Assembly (NCBI RefSeq): GCF_040712315.1
Contig: NC_134020.1
Coordinates: 32,709,751 to 32,773,750, forward strand
DNA from: Castanea sativa
Lineage: Eukaryota > Streptophyta > Magnoliopsida > Fagales > Fagaceae
Direction: 5' to 3'
DNA length: 64,000 bases
Shown piece by piece: positions 44,085-56,187 of the stretch (position 1 is the first letter of the stretch; every line of letters starts with the position of its first letter). Under the pieces are notes generated by a model. The model did no database searches and was not told the DNA's origin. It was given only the letters and a program-made list of their open reading frames with translations. Position numbers and translations under genes: made by a program.

Positions 44085-46654
44085 GGCAAAGAAAGGTAAG
44101 AGGAAAGGTACAGGCATTAGTGAGTCTCAAGACTCTCAACTATAAGAAAGTCAGTCAACTAGGCCTTCCTACCATAATGAAGTTTATGAGCAGGAGCTCT
44201 CACAAATTCTACGTCCATCATCTGAGCCTTAAACTAATGAAGGAGGACATCAAGCCTCTAATTCCATTATAATAGGCAGTATTACGTTATATACCTTTTT
44301 TTTATCGCATTTACTTATATTCATAATTTATGTTGTGATTTGGTTGCACCTTCATTATTGCACTTCCACCAAGGATCTGCATCATGCATAACAGTTCCAA
44401 ATCCATCATATTTCTATAGCATCATTGCAAGTGGCTGGTTGAGAATGTTGAGATGATCTTACACGTTTCTTTGTTAGAAGTTTGAATTTCATAGTAGTGA
44501 TCCAATTGATGGTTAAAACTGTTGATTTATTCAAAGAATTAAGAGGACCTTGGTAAGTGATGTAACAAAGAGGATGAAATGAAAAAAGATGTGGGAAATT
44601 GATGTACATAGAACAATAACATTAGTATGTTGGGAGTTTTAGACCCATGAATATTTGAGAGATCAACAACAGATGTTAAATGTGATATATGTTTTGTTAT
44701 TGACTTATTTCACAATATTATTATACAATTCTTTCCCTTATTGGGAGAGCTTATTTTTCTATTCTTTTTTTCTTCCAAATGACAGGAAGAATTAATTTCT
44801 TGTGGCACTGGCATTATTTATTAAACAATTGACATAATTCTAGATAATTATGTCAATAGGTACACGTTCTTTATCAAATTTTTATTATTATTTGTTTTAT
44901 CAAAAGGATATTGTTAACACGTTTGATTTCTATTTTCAGAATTATTAAACCAAAAGCCACTCAAGAGATTACCATTCTTTTTCACCAAAAACTTAATGGA
45001 GCTTGGACAACTTTTACAGAATAGCCAAATTCTGAGCTAGAGACTTTATATGCACGTCATAAATGGATGGAGGGAGATTGAGGGGTGAGTATAAATGAAA
45101 CACGTCATAAATTCTACTCTCTCTCTAACTATTATTTTTTAATATTTTCATAGAAACTACTGTTCTAGTGTATGAATTATGCATGCTGGAGACAAGTTTG
45201 GCAAATAAGGAAAACAGAAGTCTAAAATTTTCTTCACTACAGGTTTTATACCAATGGCCAAGTACAGATATGAAATGGTATATTATATTACCATTAAATA
45301 GTTTTACATTTTATTATGTATTTACATAGTTTAATAATTTTACCAATGTTTTTTTTTCTTTTAAATATTGCAGTATCTTAAGACGGGCTCTGAGCCTAGC
45401 CCCATTGATTGCTTTAAGAAATTTCACACAAAGAAGGATGGTAAAGAATGGGCAACTGATCATGCTAAGACATTATATGTATGCAACTTATACCAAAATT
45501 TTAATTTTGTTATCAACTTTAGTTTTTTTTGTTGTTTTAATTATCCACTTGGTTTTTATTTATGTGTAGGAAAAAATGCATGCCATAAAGGCCAAAGCTG
45601 TATCTGAAGGTACTAAGACAAATGATTATTAGAGCTTTCGTGAAGTGGTTGGTGAACCAAGTCGTGGTCGTGTTCTTGGCATAGGAATAGGTATTAAGGC
45701 TAAGGATGTGTATGGCTTGACTTCATCTGGTAAAGGTTGTAGCAAACATTGCAGAGAAGATTTTACAAAAGAAAAAGAAGATTTGGAGACATGGCTTAGA
45801 GAGGAATTGGATTCCAAATTTGCAAAAGTTGTGGAGAAGCTTGAGGAGAAGTTTGCACAAAAGTTGTAGTCGATGGCCATACCACAACAATCTAACATAG
45901 ATCTAGCTACCACGGTACAATCTCAAACTTATACTTTTGCCTCTTGGATCTTCTACAACTTTATATTGGCTTGTTGTGGTTTACAACTTGCATCTTTTAT
46001 AATATTATATTATTTTATAGGATTTTACTAATGTGTGTTTTAGGGCACACAATAGTATACTATTTTTGAAAAAAGTTTTATTGAAAATTGAAAAAGCTGT
46101 AAAACTTTTACAATTTTCCATAAAATGTTTCTAAAAATAGATAACTTAATGTGTTTCCTTATGGCACACATTAACCGGACCCTATAGGACTATGACACTA
46201 TCTACTGTTTTGACAGCATTGTATAGGTTTTGTATTTAATTTTGTATATCATATGTGTTTTGTGGTTTACGTTTTTCAAAATTGTTATATTATTTTAATT
46301 TATATTTAATTTTGATAGTGGTTTACTATTGTTTATGATATATTATTATATGATTAGATTTGATAGTGGTTTACTGTTTATGATATTTTAATTTATTATT
46401 TTGTGGTTTATTGTTGTTTGTGATATTTTATTATATGATTAGATTTGGTATGGTATATGTGTACTTATTTATTGAAGCATTGATACAAATACAAATTCAC
46501 TTTAATTGTTTCATTTTAACTCATGTTTAATGTTTCTTTTTATTTCTTTTTATTTTTAGGATAGTACTAGCAGAGATGAAGAGGACAACTTAAACAATAA
46601 CATGGAGGTTGAAAGCAACTTGAAGGGTGACTCAGAGCACTCAGAGGAAGACTG
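44085..46654 (+). pseudogene. CACTA-type plant transposase-related gene (Ptta/En/Spm family)
   Basis: Pieces in order: MAKKGKRKGTGISESQDSQL at 44085; LFHQKLNGAWTTFTE (about 44960) with a stop after it; then SPIDCFKKFHTKKDGKEWAT (45395-45460), a hallmark of this family; VVGEPSRGRVLGIGIGIKAK (45645-45704); and the coiled coil EDLETWLREELDSKFAKVVE (45777-45836). The last acidic piece is at 46560-46654. The DPIECF-x-TH-x-K block and the RGRV-G-G block are typical of PF03004. The exons are separated by AT-rich introns. Several stops are present. The encoded protein would be the TNP-like DNA-binding partner in CACTA transposition. Confidence 0.75.
46018..46190. mobile_element. TAATGTGTG-type MITE within the CACTA region
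   Basis: GGATTTTACTAATGTGTG and CACACATTAACCGGACCC are imperfect inverted ends; the interior has GTTTTATTGAAAATTG. It lies in a probable intron. Confidence 0.6.
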
Positions 46655-47285
46655 ATATAGATCTTGTCATAATTCTAGTTGTTTAAGTGTAAAACAAGGT
46701 TTAAATTCTGGATTTCTTTGTATATTTTATATTTTAAAGTTTGAACTTATATGAATTTTTATTTTTCGATGAATCAATTTTTAGTAATTATTGGACTAAT
46801 GTATCAATTTTTAGTAATTATTGTACTATTGTAACATGATAGTTAAACAAAAATGATATAAAATAAATAAATAATAAAACATTTCAAAAATTTTATAAAA
46901 TATTACCACTGATGACATAAAAATTTGGTCACAAATAACTTTATAGTGACGACAATGTCTCACAATTAATAGAATAGCGACACACCTTAATGTCGTCACT
47001 ATTATTCTTAACTAATTGCGAGGGGGTTAAAATCCTTTGTGAATAAATTTTAGCGACGTTATTATTTGTCTTGTCGTTAATTTGAAATTTGCAAATAACT
47101 AATTGCGAGGATATAAAGGTCCTCACAAATAGTTATTAACGACGACTACTTCCCCTTACTAAAAATAAGTTGCGAGGGGTTAAAAGCCCTCACAAATAAA
47201 TTTTAGCGATGCTATTATTTGTCATTATTGCGAAGGTATAAAGGTCCTCACAAGTAATTATTAACGATGTGTTCATTTCTCAAGT
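46655..47285. other. CACTA-like 3' region with subterminal repeats
   Basis: From 46920 short repeats of TTGCGAGG...CCTCACAAATA and TTTTAGCGACG-type sequence recur four times, in both orientations, as in the subterminal regions of plant CACTA elements. The end TTTCTCAAGTCG near 47274 is a poor match to the usual TTCTTGTAGTG terminus. No 5' end has been found. Confidence 0.6.
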
Positions 47286-47289
47286 CGCA

Positions 47290-49104
47290 GCTCAACAAGT
47301 TCATGAATCAGTGCTGCTTTGGGCTTGCAATAGTATAGGATCTTGTTGTCCTTTGGTGATATATTTTTTGTTAGTACCTTGCAAAATTCTGGCAATGAAC
47401 TTCAGAAATTTCCATTTCAGTCCTATAGATGAGAATGATATTGATAGTGAAGATGAGAATGATAATGACAGTTGTTAGGACATATGTGTTTCATTTGTCA
47501 AGAACATATGTCACTCATTTATGTAATTGGTTAATCTTTTGACAAAACGCACTTTACTTGTAATTTGGTAGATTTAGGATGAGTTTTATACTACAAGAAA
47601 CTGTGTTTTAAGATCAAGTGTTGAAGTCATCAAGTCTGTCCAAGAAACAAGCTGAAAAGTGCACATTCATTAAAGCTCGACAGCTAGCATGTGTTAAGGT
47701 TTAAAGAGCTGTTCTAGCCTCGTGACTCGATAGCTGCTCGACAGCATTTCGATACCTCTATCTGTCGAGGTTTAAGAAAAACAGATTCTAAGTTCTGTTT
47801 TAATTCCATACGTGGATATATCTTTGGGCCTTCTTTTCTCCTAACCCTAGACATATAAAATGATTATTTTAAGGGCCGTCAAAGGTACGCAAGTTGCACA
47901 AGCATTGAGAAATCCTTATTCATGCAAATTGTGACTTGAGACAAAGTTCTTACCCTAATTCATCTCTCTTGTGAAGAAGTTGCTGTGTTTTTGCACCATA
48001 GGGTTTTGCAACCAAGTATCTTGTTGATCTTCATCGTGTGGATGAATTGAAGAACTTTGCATCCAACAATCTTCTCTAGTTGGTGATTGAAGTCGCGTAC
48101 TGAGATCCGCGCAAATTGGTTAGTCACGTACTTGGGAGTCGTGCATTGAAAGTAGAAATTGTCACTACAGAATAAGTCCAATTGGGTATTGGGGTAAGGT
48201 TTCAACTGTAGGTTGGTAAGGTACTTGGGGTTCCTTTACTTGTAACCGCTTGTTGTGATAATAGTGAAATTTCGGGAGTGGTGACCTTAAAATCACCCGG
48301 TGGGGTTTTTACCGGGTAGGTTTTGCCCATTCGTAAACAAATCACCATGTTATTTATTTTCCATTGCATACTTAGTTTAATTGGTGATTTGTTTGTGCTA
48401 CCACGCTTTGCATTTTAATTTAACTAATTAATAACTTGACTAATTAATCAACTTAATTCATCACAAGGGGTCAATACGTTTTTTGGCCTATCAATAGTGA
48501 GTGGATCAAGGAAGGTTTCGGGGGAAAATAAGGAAGATCCAGTTTAGCTTTTTGGGAAGCTCAAGAAAGAGTATTATCATATGGGTACTTTTCATGGAAA
48601 GCCTTCTGGGTGTTTGATGTATGATTTGTCGCATTCTTTAAGGAAGAACATGAAGGAATTGCTTTGGTTAGCTTGTGTTTCATTGACGGATCAGTTTGTT
48701 CATGAAAGGTTAACTAATGAGAGGTACCAAGTTGGGGTTATGGAGCTTGTGCAGCATATCAACAGCTCGGGGAATTTGGAAGCAGTGAATTCGGTGACCC
48801 TCAAAGATGGACAAAGATTCGAGCTCCCAATGCGCCTAGAGTTGCATATAAAGACGAACCAAGACTAATGTTGTTACAAGAGTGGACTTTGTTTGATTCA
48901 ATGTTGTGCTCTTCATACATTGTGACTAAGTTGAAAACATGGAGTGATAATGGAATGAAAAAGCTCAAGTTGCTTCTAGCCCGTATGGGATTTGCACTTG
49001 TGGATTGCCAACAGAAGTTTCAGTACATGAATCTTGAAGTGACATGGAAGATGGAAGATGAGTTTGAACGGGTTTTACCTAAGTATGGACTTACTGATTT
49101 CTAA
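47290..49104 (+). pseudogene. CDC45: CDC45 pseudogene, split by a solo LTR
   Basis: After the LTR at 47473-48493, the frame reads KLKKEYYHMGTFHGKPSGCL, LLWLACVSLTDQFVHERLTN and, after a shift near 48810, EPRLMLLQEWTLFDSMLCSS, then KLLLARMGFALVDCQQKFQY. These are the central blocks of plant CDC45, the replicative helicase cofactor that works with MCM2-7 and GINS. Before the LTR, VLLWACNSIGSCCPLVI and an acidic DENDIDSEDENDND run could be its start and acidic insert. A TAG lies before FGKLKKEYY. The sequence stops at YGLTDF; about the last half of the protein is missing. It is a fragment, not a gene. Confidence 0.85.
47473..48493 (+). mobile_element. Solo LTR (family A) inside CDC45
   Basis: The 1,021-bp element starts TGTTAGGACATATGTG and ends GGCCTATCA. 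It matches 3525-4534 end to end in reverse. ACAGT (47468-47472) and ATAGT (48494-48498) flank it, differing at one base. Confidence 0.88.
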
Positions 49105-50267
49105 GGCAAGTCAATAGCTCTAAATTTTTATACTAGTTTCTGGCAGGGAGGGCAATATCGTATCGTACCGGCCGGTACCGGCTAGTGCACCGGTACTGGT
49201 ACACCCTCTATTTCGTACCAGGAAAAATACTGGGCGTACCAGCCTCATACCGGCCGGTAAATGAGTATCGAACCGAAATTGTATTTTGCTATTTTTTTTT
49301 TGTGGTAATTGTGGTAGTTTTTTAAGGCAGGATGGTAATTTAATTCCTAATTCTAACGTTAAACACTACCCACTCAATATTGTCGCAGCCCTCACTCTCT
49401 CTTCTCCCTCACTCTCTCGTTCTCACTCTCTCTTCTATTGTTGCAACAAGAAATTAAAAAATTAATTCCTATCATTTACGTCAACAAAGTCTTCAAGTTT
49501 TACACTAGTTACCTTGCTCACGAGGTCCTTGGTCGAAACTGGTAACTTTCCTTAATTTCCTTAACAAAAAAAACCTCTATTTGGTTTTATGTGACTTATT
49601 TGTAATATATATAGTATCTAGAATGTATGTGATGAAATTTTATACTAGGAGTTTTGAATTGAACTTGTGTTTTAATATGATTTGGTTCTGTCATGTTGGT
49701 TTTTTTTTTTTTTTTTGCTTTGTTACTATATGACGAACCCTTGGGATGTCAACTAGTTAAATGAGTTGCTTTTTTTTGGTTTTTAATGCATGTGAATGAC
49801 ATAATGTGTAAAAATCTATTTAGGCATGAGAAATTGTTTCATAAAATTATTTCATTTTTGTGGTTCAAGCATTTTTTTTTTTAGTGCCTAATGCTGAAAT
49901 CTGCTTGAATTTTTTCTTTTTATACTGTATCAGTATTGGTTAGCGATATCTCATGTTGAACTCTAACTAGATACATAAATCTGTAAAGTTAAAATTAGTT
50001 AATGTTGTTCATTTTTTTGATGAGAAATTTGGAATGTAAACCTCTCAAAGGTATATTCGTATATGTTGATGGAGAGACTCTAAAAGATGAAGGGGATTTG
50101 GGGTATTTTCTCTATCTAATAGGATTCTCATTTAGATTCCCTCTTCTTTTTTTTTTTTTTTTTTTTTTTTGTATGCTGCTGTGTTTGCTCTTGGTGATCT
50201 TTTTCTCTCTCAGCTGCTTTGTGTCTCTCTGTCTTTCAACCAGTCTATCTCTCACTCTCAGGTAGAT
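49105..50267. other. Intergenic block with GGCCGGTACCGG palindromes
   Basis: At 49160-49260 TACCGGCCGGTACCGG and TACCGGCCGGTA recur in a G+C-rich patch, an unusual base composition here. The rest is AT-rich with a CT-rich part at 49380-49430. No gene is seen. Confidence 0.4.
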
Positions 50268-51238
50268 TAAGTTGATTAATTAGCTAAATTTAATTAATCA
50301 ATTTAACATGCAAACGTGTGGTAGTACAAATAAATCACCAATAAACTAAAGTGCAGCGGAAAAATAAATTGACACGGTGATTTGTTTACGAATGGGGCAA
50401 ACCTCCAAGACAAAAACCCTACCGGGTGATTTTAAGGTCACCACTCCTGAGAATCCACTATTATCAAAACAAGTGGTTACAAGTAAAGGAATCCCAATAC
50501 CTTATACCAACCTACAGTTGAACCCTTACCCCAATAGCCAATTGGACTTGTTCTTTAGTGACAATTTCTCCTTTTGATGCACAGCTCCCAGTACGTGACT
50601 AACCAATTGCGTGGATCCTAGTACTTGACTTCAATCACCAATTTGAGAAAGATGTTGGCTGCAAAGTTCTTCAGTTCATCCTCACAATGAAAAACAAGAA
50701 GATGCTTGGTTACAAAACCCTACGGTACACAAGTACAGCAGCTTCTTCACAAAAGAGATGAACTAGGACAAACTTTGTGTCCGGTCACAAATTGCTTTTT
50801 CAACTTGTGCTCTTAGCCCTGTAACCAGATACAACCCTTAAAATAATCCTTTTATATGTCTAGGGTTATGAGAAAAGAAAGCCCAAAGACATATCCACGG
50901 ATTGGAATCAAAACAGATCTGAAATTCTATTTTTCTTAAATCTCAATACATAGAGATGTCGAGATGTTGTCGAGCAGCTATTAAGCCACGAGGCTGGAAC
51001 AGCTTCTTAAGCTCGATAGATGCTAGTTGTCGAGCTTTAATGACAAGCACTTCTTCAGCTTGTTTCTTGGACAGACTTGCATGGTTTTAACACTTGATCT
51101 TGAAATCTTGTTTTTTGAAGTATTAAAAACATCCTAGATCTACCCAAATACATACAAAGTGTGTTTTGTCAAAGGATTAGCCAATTACATAAAAGAATGA
51201 CATATGTTCTTAACAAATGAATCACATATGTCCTAGCA
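50268..51238 (-). repeat. 3' LTR of element P2 (family A)
   Basis: It starts (minus) TGCTAGGACATATGTG and matches both solo LTRs over about 970 bp, including GTCAAAGGATTAGCC (plus) and CCACTCCTGAGAATCCAC. It lacks the last about 30 bp at the 50268 side. Confidence 0.88.
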
Positions 51239-51252
51239 ATCTCCCCCATTAG
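51239..51252 (-). other. Polypurine tract of element P2
   Basis: On minus, AATGGGGGAGAT directly precedes the LTR start TGCTAGG. A GGGGGAGAT tract before TGTTAGG-type LTRs is common in plant copia-like elements. Confidence 0.75.
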
Positions 51253-51473
51253 CAATCCATAATAAAAACACAATAAACAAATGAACATATGAGAGAAGTC
51301 ATAAAGAATTCAACTCATGCTCACTTGTTGAATACAATAAAATCTATCCTAACATAAACTCTTGAAAAACTTTGCAAGAAGGAATAATAGATTGCATACA
51401 AAAGAAGGAAACATGTGTATAAAGAAAGAAAAGAAACAACACATGTAGAGATAGGTGAATAACACATACATCA

Positions 51474-51474
51474 T

Positions 51475-51502
<28 letters not shown>
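51474..51502. repeat. (CA)n microsatellite
   Basis: About 14 CA units followed by a short TA run, in the 3' UTR of element P2. Confidence 0.95.
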
Positions 51503-51513
<11 letters not shown>

Positions 51514-51767
51514 CTAAGGTAAGCATCATGTATGAAAAAATGGTCACAAGACCTAGGTACAAGAACAATGTATCTCCAACAAAGAAAGAAAAGAAAAGAA
51601 AATATACAAGTAATCCTCACTACATCCTTAAAAAAAAAAAGTACTCCCCCTGACAAAAATCTCCTATATCCTAACTTTCCCCTTAAGAATGACTACTCTC
51701 ATATCCAAAACTACTCCCCATTTTTGTCACGAGTGACAAAGGGTAAGAGTGTCAAGTAGACATCTTG

Positions 51768-52917
51768 TCAGAACTTGGAAGAGCTAGCATCTCCATCCTC
51801 ATCATCATGATCGTCGCCGGAACCATCATCATCAGATGTCTCGGATGCCTCCGAATGAGGAGAAGGAGACTCCACAAATCCACTAAGGTGAGCCTGCCAT
51901 CTAGCAATATGGCCAACACGGGTGTTCACCTGATACAACTTAGTAGAAAGTGTATCGAGGCGAGCATCCATGCGCTGAAGTTGTGTCATGATTGCATCCA
52001 AAGTCACACCTCCCGCTGAAGTAGAGGGAGCGGAGGTAGAAGGAACTGAAGAAGAGGGAAGAGCTGCCGAACTGGACTGCCTCGAATGAAACTGCGCCTC
52101 GCTCCGTTTAACGGTATCGTAGTCAATGACACACATAACGGAGAAGTGGTCAGATGAGGGAAAAGGAGCAGAAAAATTACATAAAATCCGTGTGATAGCT
52201 GAAGGAAAGATGAGCTTATCATGGGTTGTCATATCCTTATACACATCTATGATAGAAATAATGAAATGTGAAGGAAAATCTATAGAAAGATCCTCAAGAA
52301 GGGACAACAGAAAACGAGCACGAGACTCTGTGATAGAGTTGTAGTGAGAGAGAGGATACAAAATAAAAGTCATCATTATGTTCAAGAATCTAAGACCTTT
52401 AGCAAAAGGTCGACAAGATGTAAACTGATGTTCACCCCAATCAGCTGGGTGCTCATAGAAAGTAGAGATCATCTCGTCTTTGGACACAGTCTGCAGACGC
52501 TCACAATTGGGGTAGTTAAGATGCGCAACCCTCGATACACGGAGCACATTGGATACCGATTCCGGTGTGACCACTATGCGCGTACCTCGAACGCGAGTGT
52601 GAAAGAGAGGTACTGAAGTATCAGTTCCATGCATGTTGGAGTAGAATTGCTGGATAAGCATGGAAGGACAAGTGACTAGGACGTCACACAATGACTCCTA
52701 TTCCCGACTGAATGACATTAGGAAGGTCAGTGTTGGCGAAATCTGATAAAATAACTCGGTGTTACGAATAAACACCTCGTTTAGAGAAGTTCTCTAAGAA
52801 GTCCATTTGGGCTTTCTCATCACAGAACCAAATAGAAGAGGGAGTAGGATCAGAGGACGAAGAGGCTCTAGAACGAAGAGGGTTCTGGGACGGAACAGAC
52901 TTACGTTTTGGTGCCAT
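51768..52917 (-). pseudogene. Putative plant transposon protein (PF20167-like) of element P2
   Basis: The start MAPKRKSVPSQNPLRSRASS (52917) is basic and Ser-rich, like the related protein at 20764-21786. A break near 52690-52760 joins it to a 307-codon frame with VTCPSMLIQQFYSNMHGTD, RVRGTRIVVTPESVSNVL, HPADWGEHQFTSCRPFAKGL and HYNSITESRARFLLSLLEDL. The tail is Ser/Pro-rich, a short helical segment with TQLQRMDARLDTLSTKL, then Asp/Glu-rich to the stop. The middle block is the conserved part of the plant transposon protein family. It has one frameshift and is otherwise well kept. Function unknown. Confidence 0.75.
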
Positions 52918-53399
52918 TGACGCACTAACGTAAACTAGAGAGAGAGGGGAAAGAAAGAAACATTTAGAAAAGTCCCAACACATTTCAAATATAACAAGTA
53001 TATTGAAAGAAAAGAACGTATCATGAACATGTGACATGCAATATAAAAGACATCATGGGCTCAGCCTAATCCAATTCTACCAGCACACAAACAAATTGCA
53101 CACATATAAATGCATGATAAAACAGTTATTATGCTTATGTAATGCAATGTATGAGATTTGAAACTCATTTAGGCAAAAACTCATCCCAAAATTTTTTCAA
53201 AAATCCCAAAATTTAGGTTTCAAAAACATGAAATGCATGTAAATGAAAGATTTGAAACTTAACAAGTGACGAAAAACTGAAGAAAGCTTGAAAGATACTT
53301 GGGAAAGAGGTTTGGGGTGAGAGAGAGAGATTTGGGAGGTGAATAGACGTGGAGAGATCGAGAGAATGAAGTTCGGATTGCGTTTGAACATATATATAG

Positions 53400-53620
53400 A
53401 ACCTCAGTAAATCTCAACAAATAGAGGTGTCAAGAGGTATCGAGACAGGTGTCGAGGTAGGTGTCAAGAACACAGGCGTCGATAGATGCAGCTGTCGAGG
53501 AGGTGTCGAGGAATAAAACATCAGACACGAATAAAGAAGCTCGATCATTCCACCAGTTGTCAAGAGGCTATCGAGAGGTCAAGAGATTTCTTGATCGATC
53601 TACCAGATTTCTCGATGTAT
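53400..53620. repeat. TCGAG-rich patch in the leader of P2
   Basis: GGTGTCGAG, GGTATCGAG and variants recur about ten times (53427-53610). Similar runs occur in the family A LTR (4245-4330) and in the copia leader at 55235-55495. Confidence 0.7.
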
Positions 53621-53627
53621 GACTTAA

Positions 53628-54918
53628 TGTTGTGTTTAATAAAGTTATTTTGCTATTGTCTAAAATAATAGTAACATGAATATTAAGACATTATCATATA
53701 GTCCATGAGATGCATAGTATGTGAAAAGTCACAGAAGATATAAATCACTAGTTCTTTGTAAACTCAAAATGTAGTTCGTAGTCGGTAATGAAAATTGGGC
53801 ATTTCATCTGTGAAGACTATAACATATCAATTAAGATGATTTATCTTGATCATGAAAATGGAGATTTCTAGTTGATATGTTGATATGTTGATATGTTTTA
53901 AGAGTTAAAACATACTAAACAGGACTGGTGTGAGATTTCTTATTCTCCTAACAACTGTCAAATAAATAATAAATTCACGACTTATATTGGCATGAAATCT
54001 TAATCCTGAGAGAATAATGGACTTGATCATGAGGTATAGGTTGCTTTGATATATCAGGAGTGAGATCTAGAGTAACGGTCAAAACTTCAGTATGTTGGGC
54101 AACCACATTTAATGTTGATGGAACATATATTCTCAAGATGGAATTCATAGTCTCTTAATAGAGATACAAAATATTCCTTTGAAATAAGTTTAATGGGTTT
54201 GTTATTCCAGATGTTAGGCCTAACTACTTTAGTAAATAGTTACTAAAGTATATATTTATGAAATTGGATTTCATAAATATATGATTAATAACTTAAAGGA
54301 TTAAATCGAGTACTCAAGGTAGTAATCTACAAAGTGGTAGTCTACATCCATGACTTTGTGTTACTACGAATATTTTATGAAGAGGTTGCATGTACAATAA
54401 AGTCTTGGGATATAATTTATAGATAAGGCCTAGAGTGCAACTATATTTATATAGTGGTATTAAATATAGTTAATGGTAACTTTGGACTTGTCAAGAGTTG
54501 ACAGAAAAGCCCAAGGCCCATTGGAGCTAGTGTCTTATTGGTCCATTTTGGTTCCACTCTAAGCCACACATTTAAGCCCAATTAGAAAGGCCTAAAAGGC
54601 CAGCCCAATTAGATAATCGGTTAAACACAAAGGGAGATACGCACAAAATTTTCTATAGAGAATTTTGTAAGAACACTATTGTGAAATGGTGCATCAAAGT
54701 GTTAGACACTGATTGAGAGACCACACATCTTTAGCGTTAGTGGAATTGGAGTGAAGATTGAAAGTGTTCCTAAGCGCTTCTGATCTTCGGTTTTGAAATT
54801 CACCGCTTCAAGGTACACTCTCTTGTTCTTAAATTCTGAAACGTATATAGTACATGTTAACTTATATGAATGAAGTAGATCCATTGTTTTTCCGCTGCGC
54901 ACATCCATATTTCCATCA
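53628..54918 (+). repeat. 5' LTR of the copia element (left edge uncertain)
   Basis: The right edge is fixed by the PBS; the left edge is proposed from a TGTTG start. The sequence is non-coding and AT-rich. Confidence 0.5.
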
Positions 54919-54920
54919 AA

Positions 54921-54932
54921 TGGTATCAGATC
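54921..54932 (+). other. Primer binding site, initiator tRNA-Met type
   Basis: TGGTATCAGATC matches the complement of the 3' end of initiator tRNA-Met (TGGTATCAGAGC) except for one base. This is the usual copia primer site. Confidence 0.9.
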
Positions 54933-55234
54933 GGTCTTCATTTCATATCTGTTTAACATATTTATCGTTTTGGAATTATAAACAATAGTTTCGTGTTGTT
55001 AGTAAATAATTTTCTGCATGGATGTTGAAATTATTGTTTTTGATAAAACTAATATTGATGTTATGAAGTTGTTTAATTTATAGTTTAAGTATGTTAAACT
55101 GAACTTTAAGGCTATAGCATCTATGTAATTCAGTTTTGATATCAATTTATGTTCATTATGATCGTATATTGGTTGTTTTGTACATGAAAACGTAGAAAAA
55201 ATGTCGTTGAAAAATTCTGAAAAATTCAAAATTC

Positions 55235-55495
55235 GCGACGATCAATCGATCGAGGATTTGTCGAGCATCTATCGAGCTGACAGAAGATCTCTCGATCGAT
55301 CAAGAATCTGTCGAGCATCAATCAAGCGTCGTGCAATTGATTGTCGATTAATTGAGAATCTATCGAGGAGCAATCGAGCAGACAAAAGGTTTCTCAATCG
55401 ATCGAGAATCTATTGAGAATCGATCGAGCTTCGTAGAACTTTTTCTCGATTGATTGAGAATCTATCAAGGATCGATCCAAGACTGTGGAATCATG
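55235..55495. repeat. TCGATCGATCGAG minisatellite in the copia leader
   Basis: ATCGATCGAG, GTCGAGCAT and ATCTATCGAG units recur about every 20-50 bp. The overlapping open frame is low-complexity and not supported as a gene. Confidence 0.8.
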
Positions 55496-55499
55496 ATTT

Positions 55500-56187
55500 T
55501 CTAAGTGTTTTTATATAAATATAAAGAGTAAGGCAATGTGTAATTAGTTTATGCATGTTTTAAATTTAAAAACCTTTATCTTAAAACATCTAGTGGAAGA
55601 CAGATACAAGGGTTGGATCTCATGACCTCCATTGTTGGTTCATAGTAGTGTGAAATATATACTTTGTCTTTGCCTCGAGTTTAGCATTCCATGCGGAGAG
55701 TATTCATTTTATGGTCCTACAAGATTGGATTTCTTGGTTTATAATGGTTTGATCAAACGCCTTGTCTTAGTTTCAAGCTTTGCATTCCATGCAGAGGGTG
55801 TTTGTATCATGGTACTATAAAATAAGCCTGTTAAAGGGATGAAATGTGGTTACACATGATTCTAGACAATGGTATACACTAGACTAAGTATTATAGTATC
55901 CTCTATGTTGAGTTCTTACTATTATTACTTAGAGGCTAAATGTAAAATGACATCTTATTAGTGTTTGATAAGAGTTATCATGATAGCACTAATAATGAAA
56001 ATAGTTCTCAATCAATCATAGTATTTAATGTTCACTCTATACTGAGGGATATTGAATATGTGATTGGGTTGTCGTTGCATATATCATGTTATGGTTTTAT
56101 TAAGGTTCCATATTATATGTTTATATGCTAAATTGATAATGTCCAGTTTACTTATTATATTCATGTTTATTATTTTCAGATTTGAAC
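55500..56187 (+). other. Copia leader, 3' part
   Basis: Non-coding. A diverged 100-bp repeat (GCATTCCATGCGGAGAG at 55686 and GCATTCCATGCAGAGGG at 55784) is present. It ends at the gag start. Confidence 0.5.

Larger units (their letters stand above)
50268..53635 (-). mobile_element. LTR element P2 with family A LTR and a plant-transposon-type protein
   Basis: Minus-strand order: protein gene (52917-51768), a 3' UTR, PPT AATGGGGGAGAT, then the family A LTR (51238-50268). The leader upstream of the gene reaches about 53635, where another element begins; the 5' LTR is missing. This ties the two solo LTRs at 3525 and 47473 to an element of known content. There is no gag or pol. The 5' limit is unclear. 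Confidence 0.75.

Noticed and set aside
51344..51656. Val-Cys-rich minus-strand frames
   Set aside because: They arise from the (CA)n microsatellite in a 3' UTR.
55201..55416. 71-codon frame in the copia leader
   Set aside because: It is built from TCGATCGAG repeats and lies before the true gag start.
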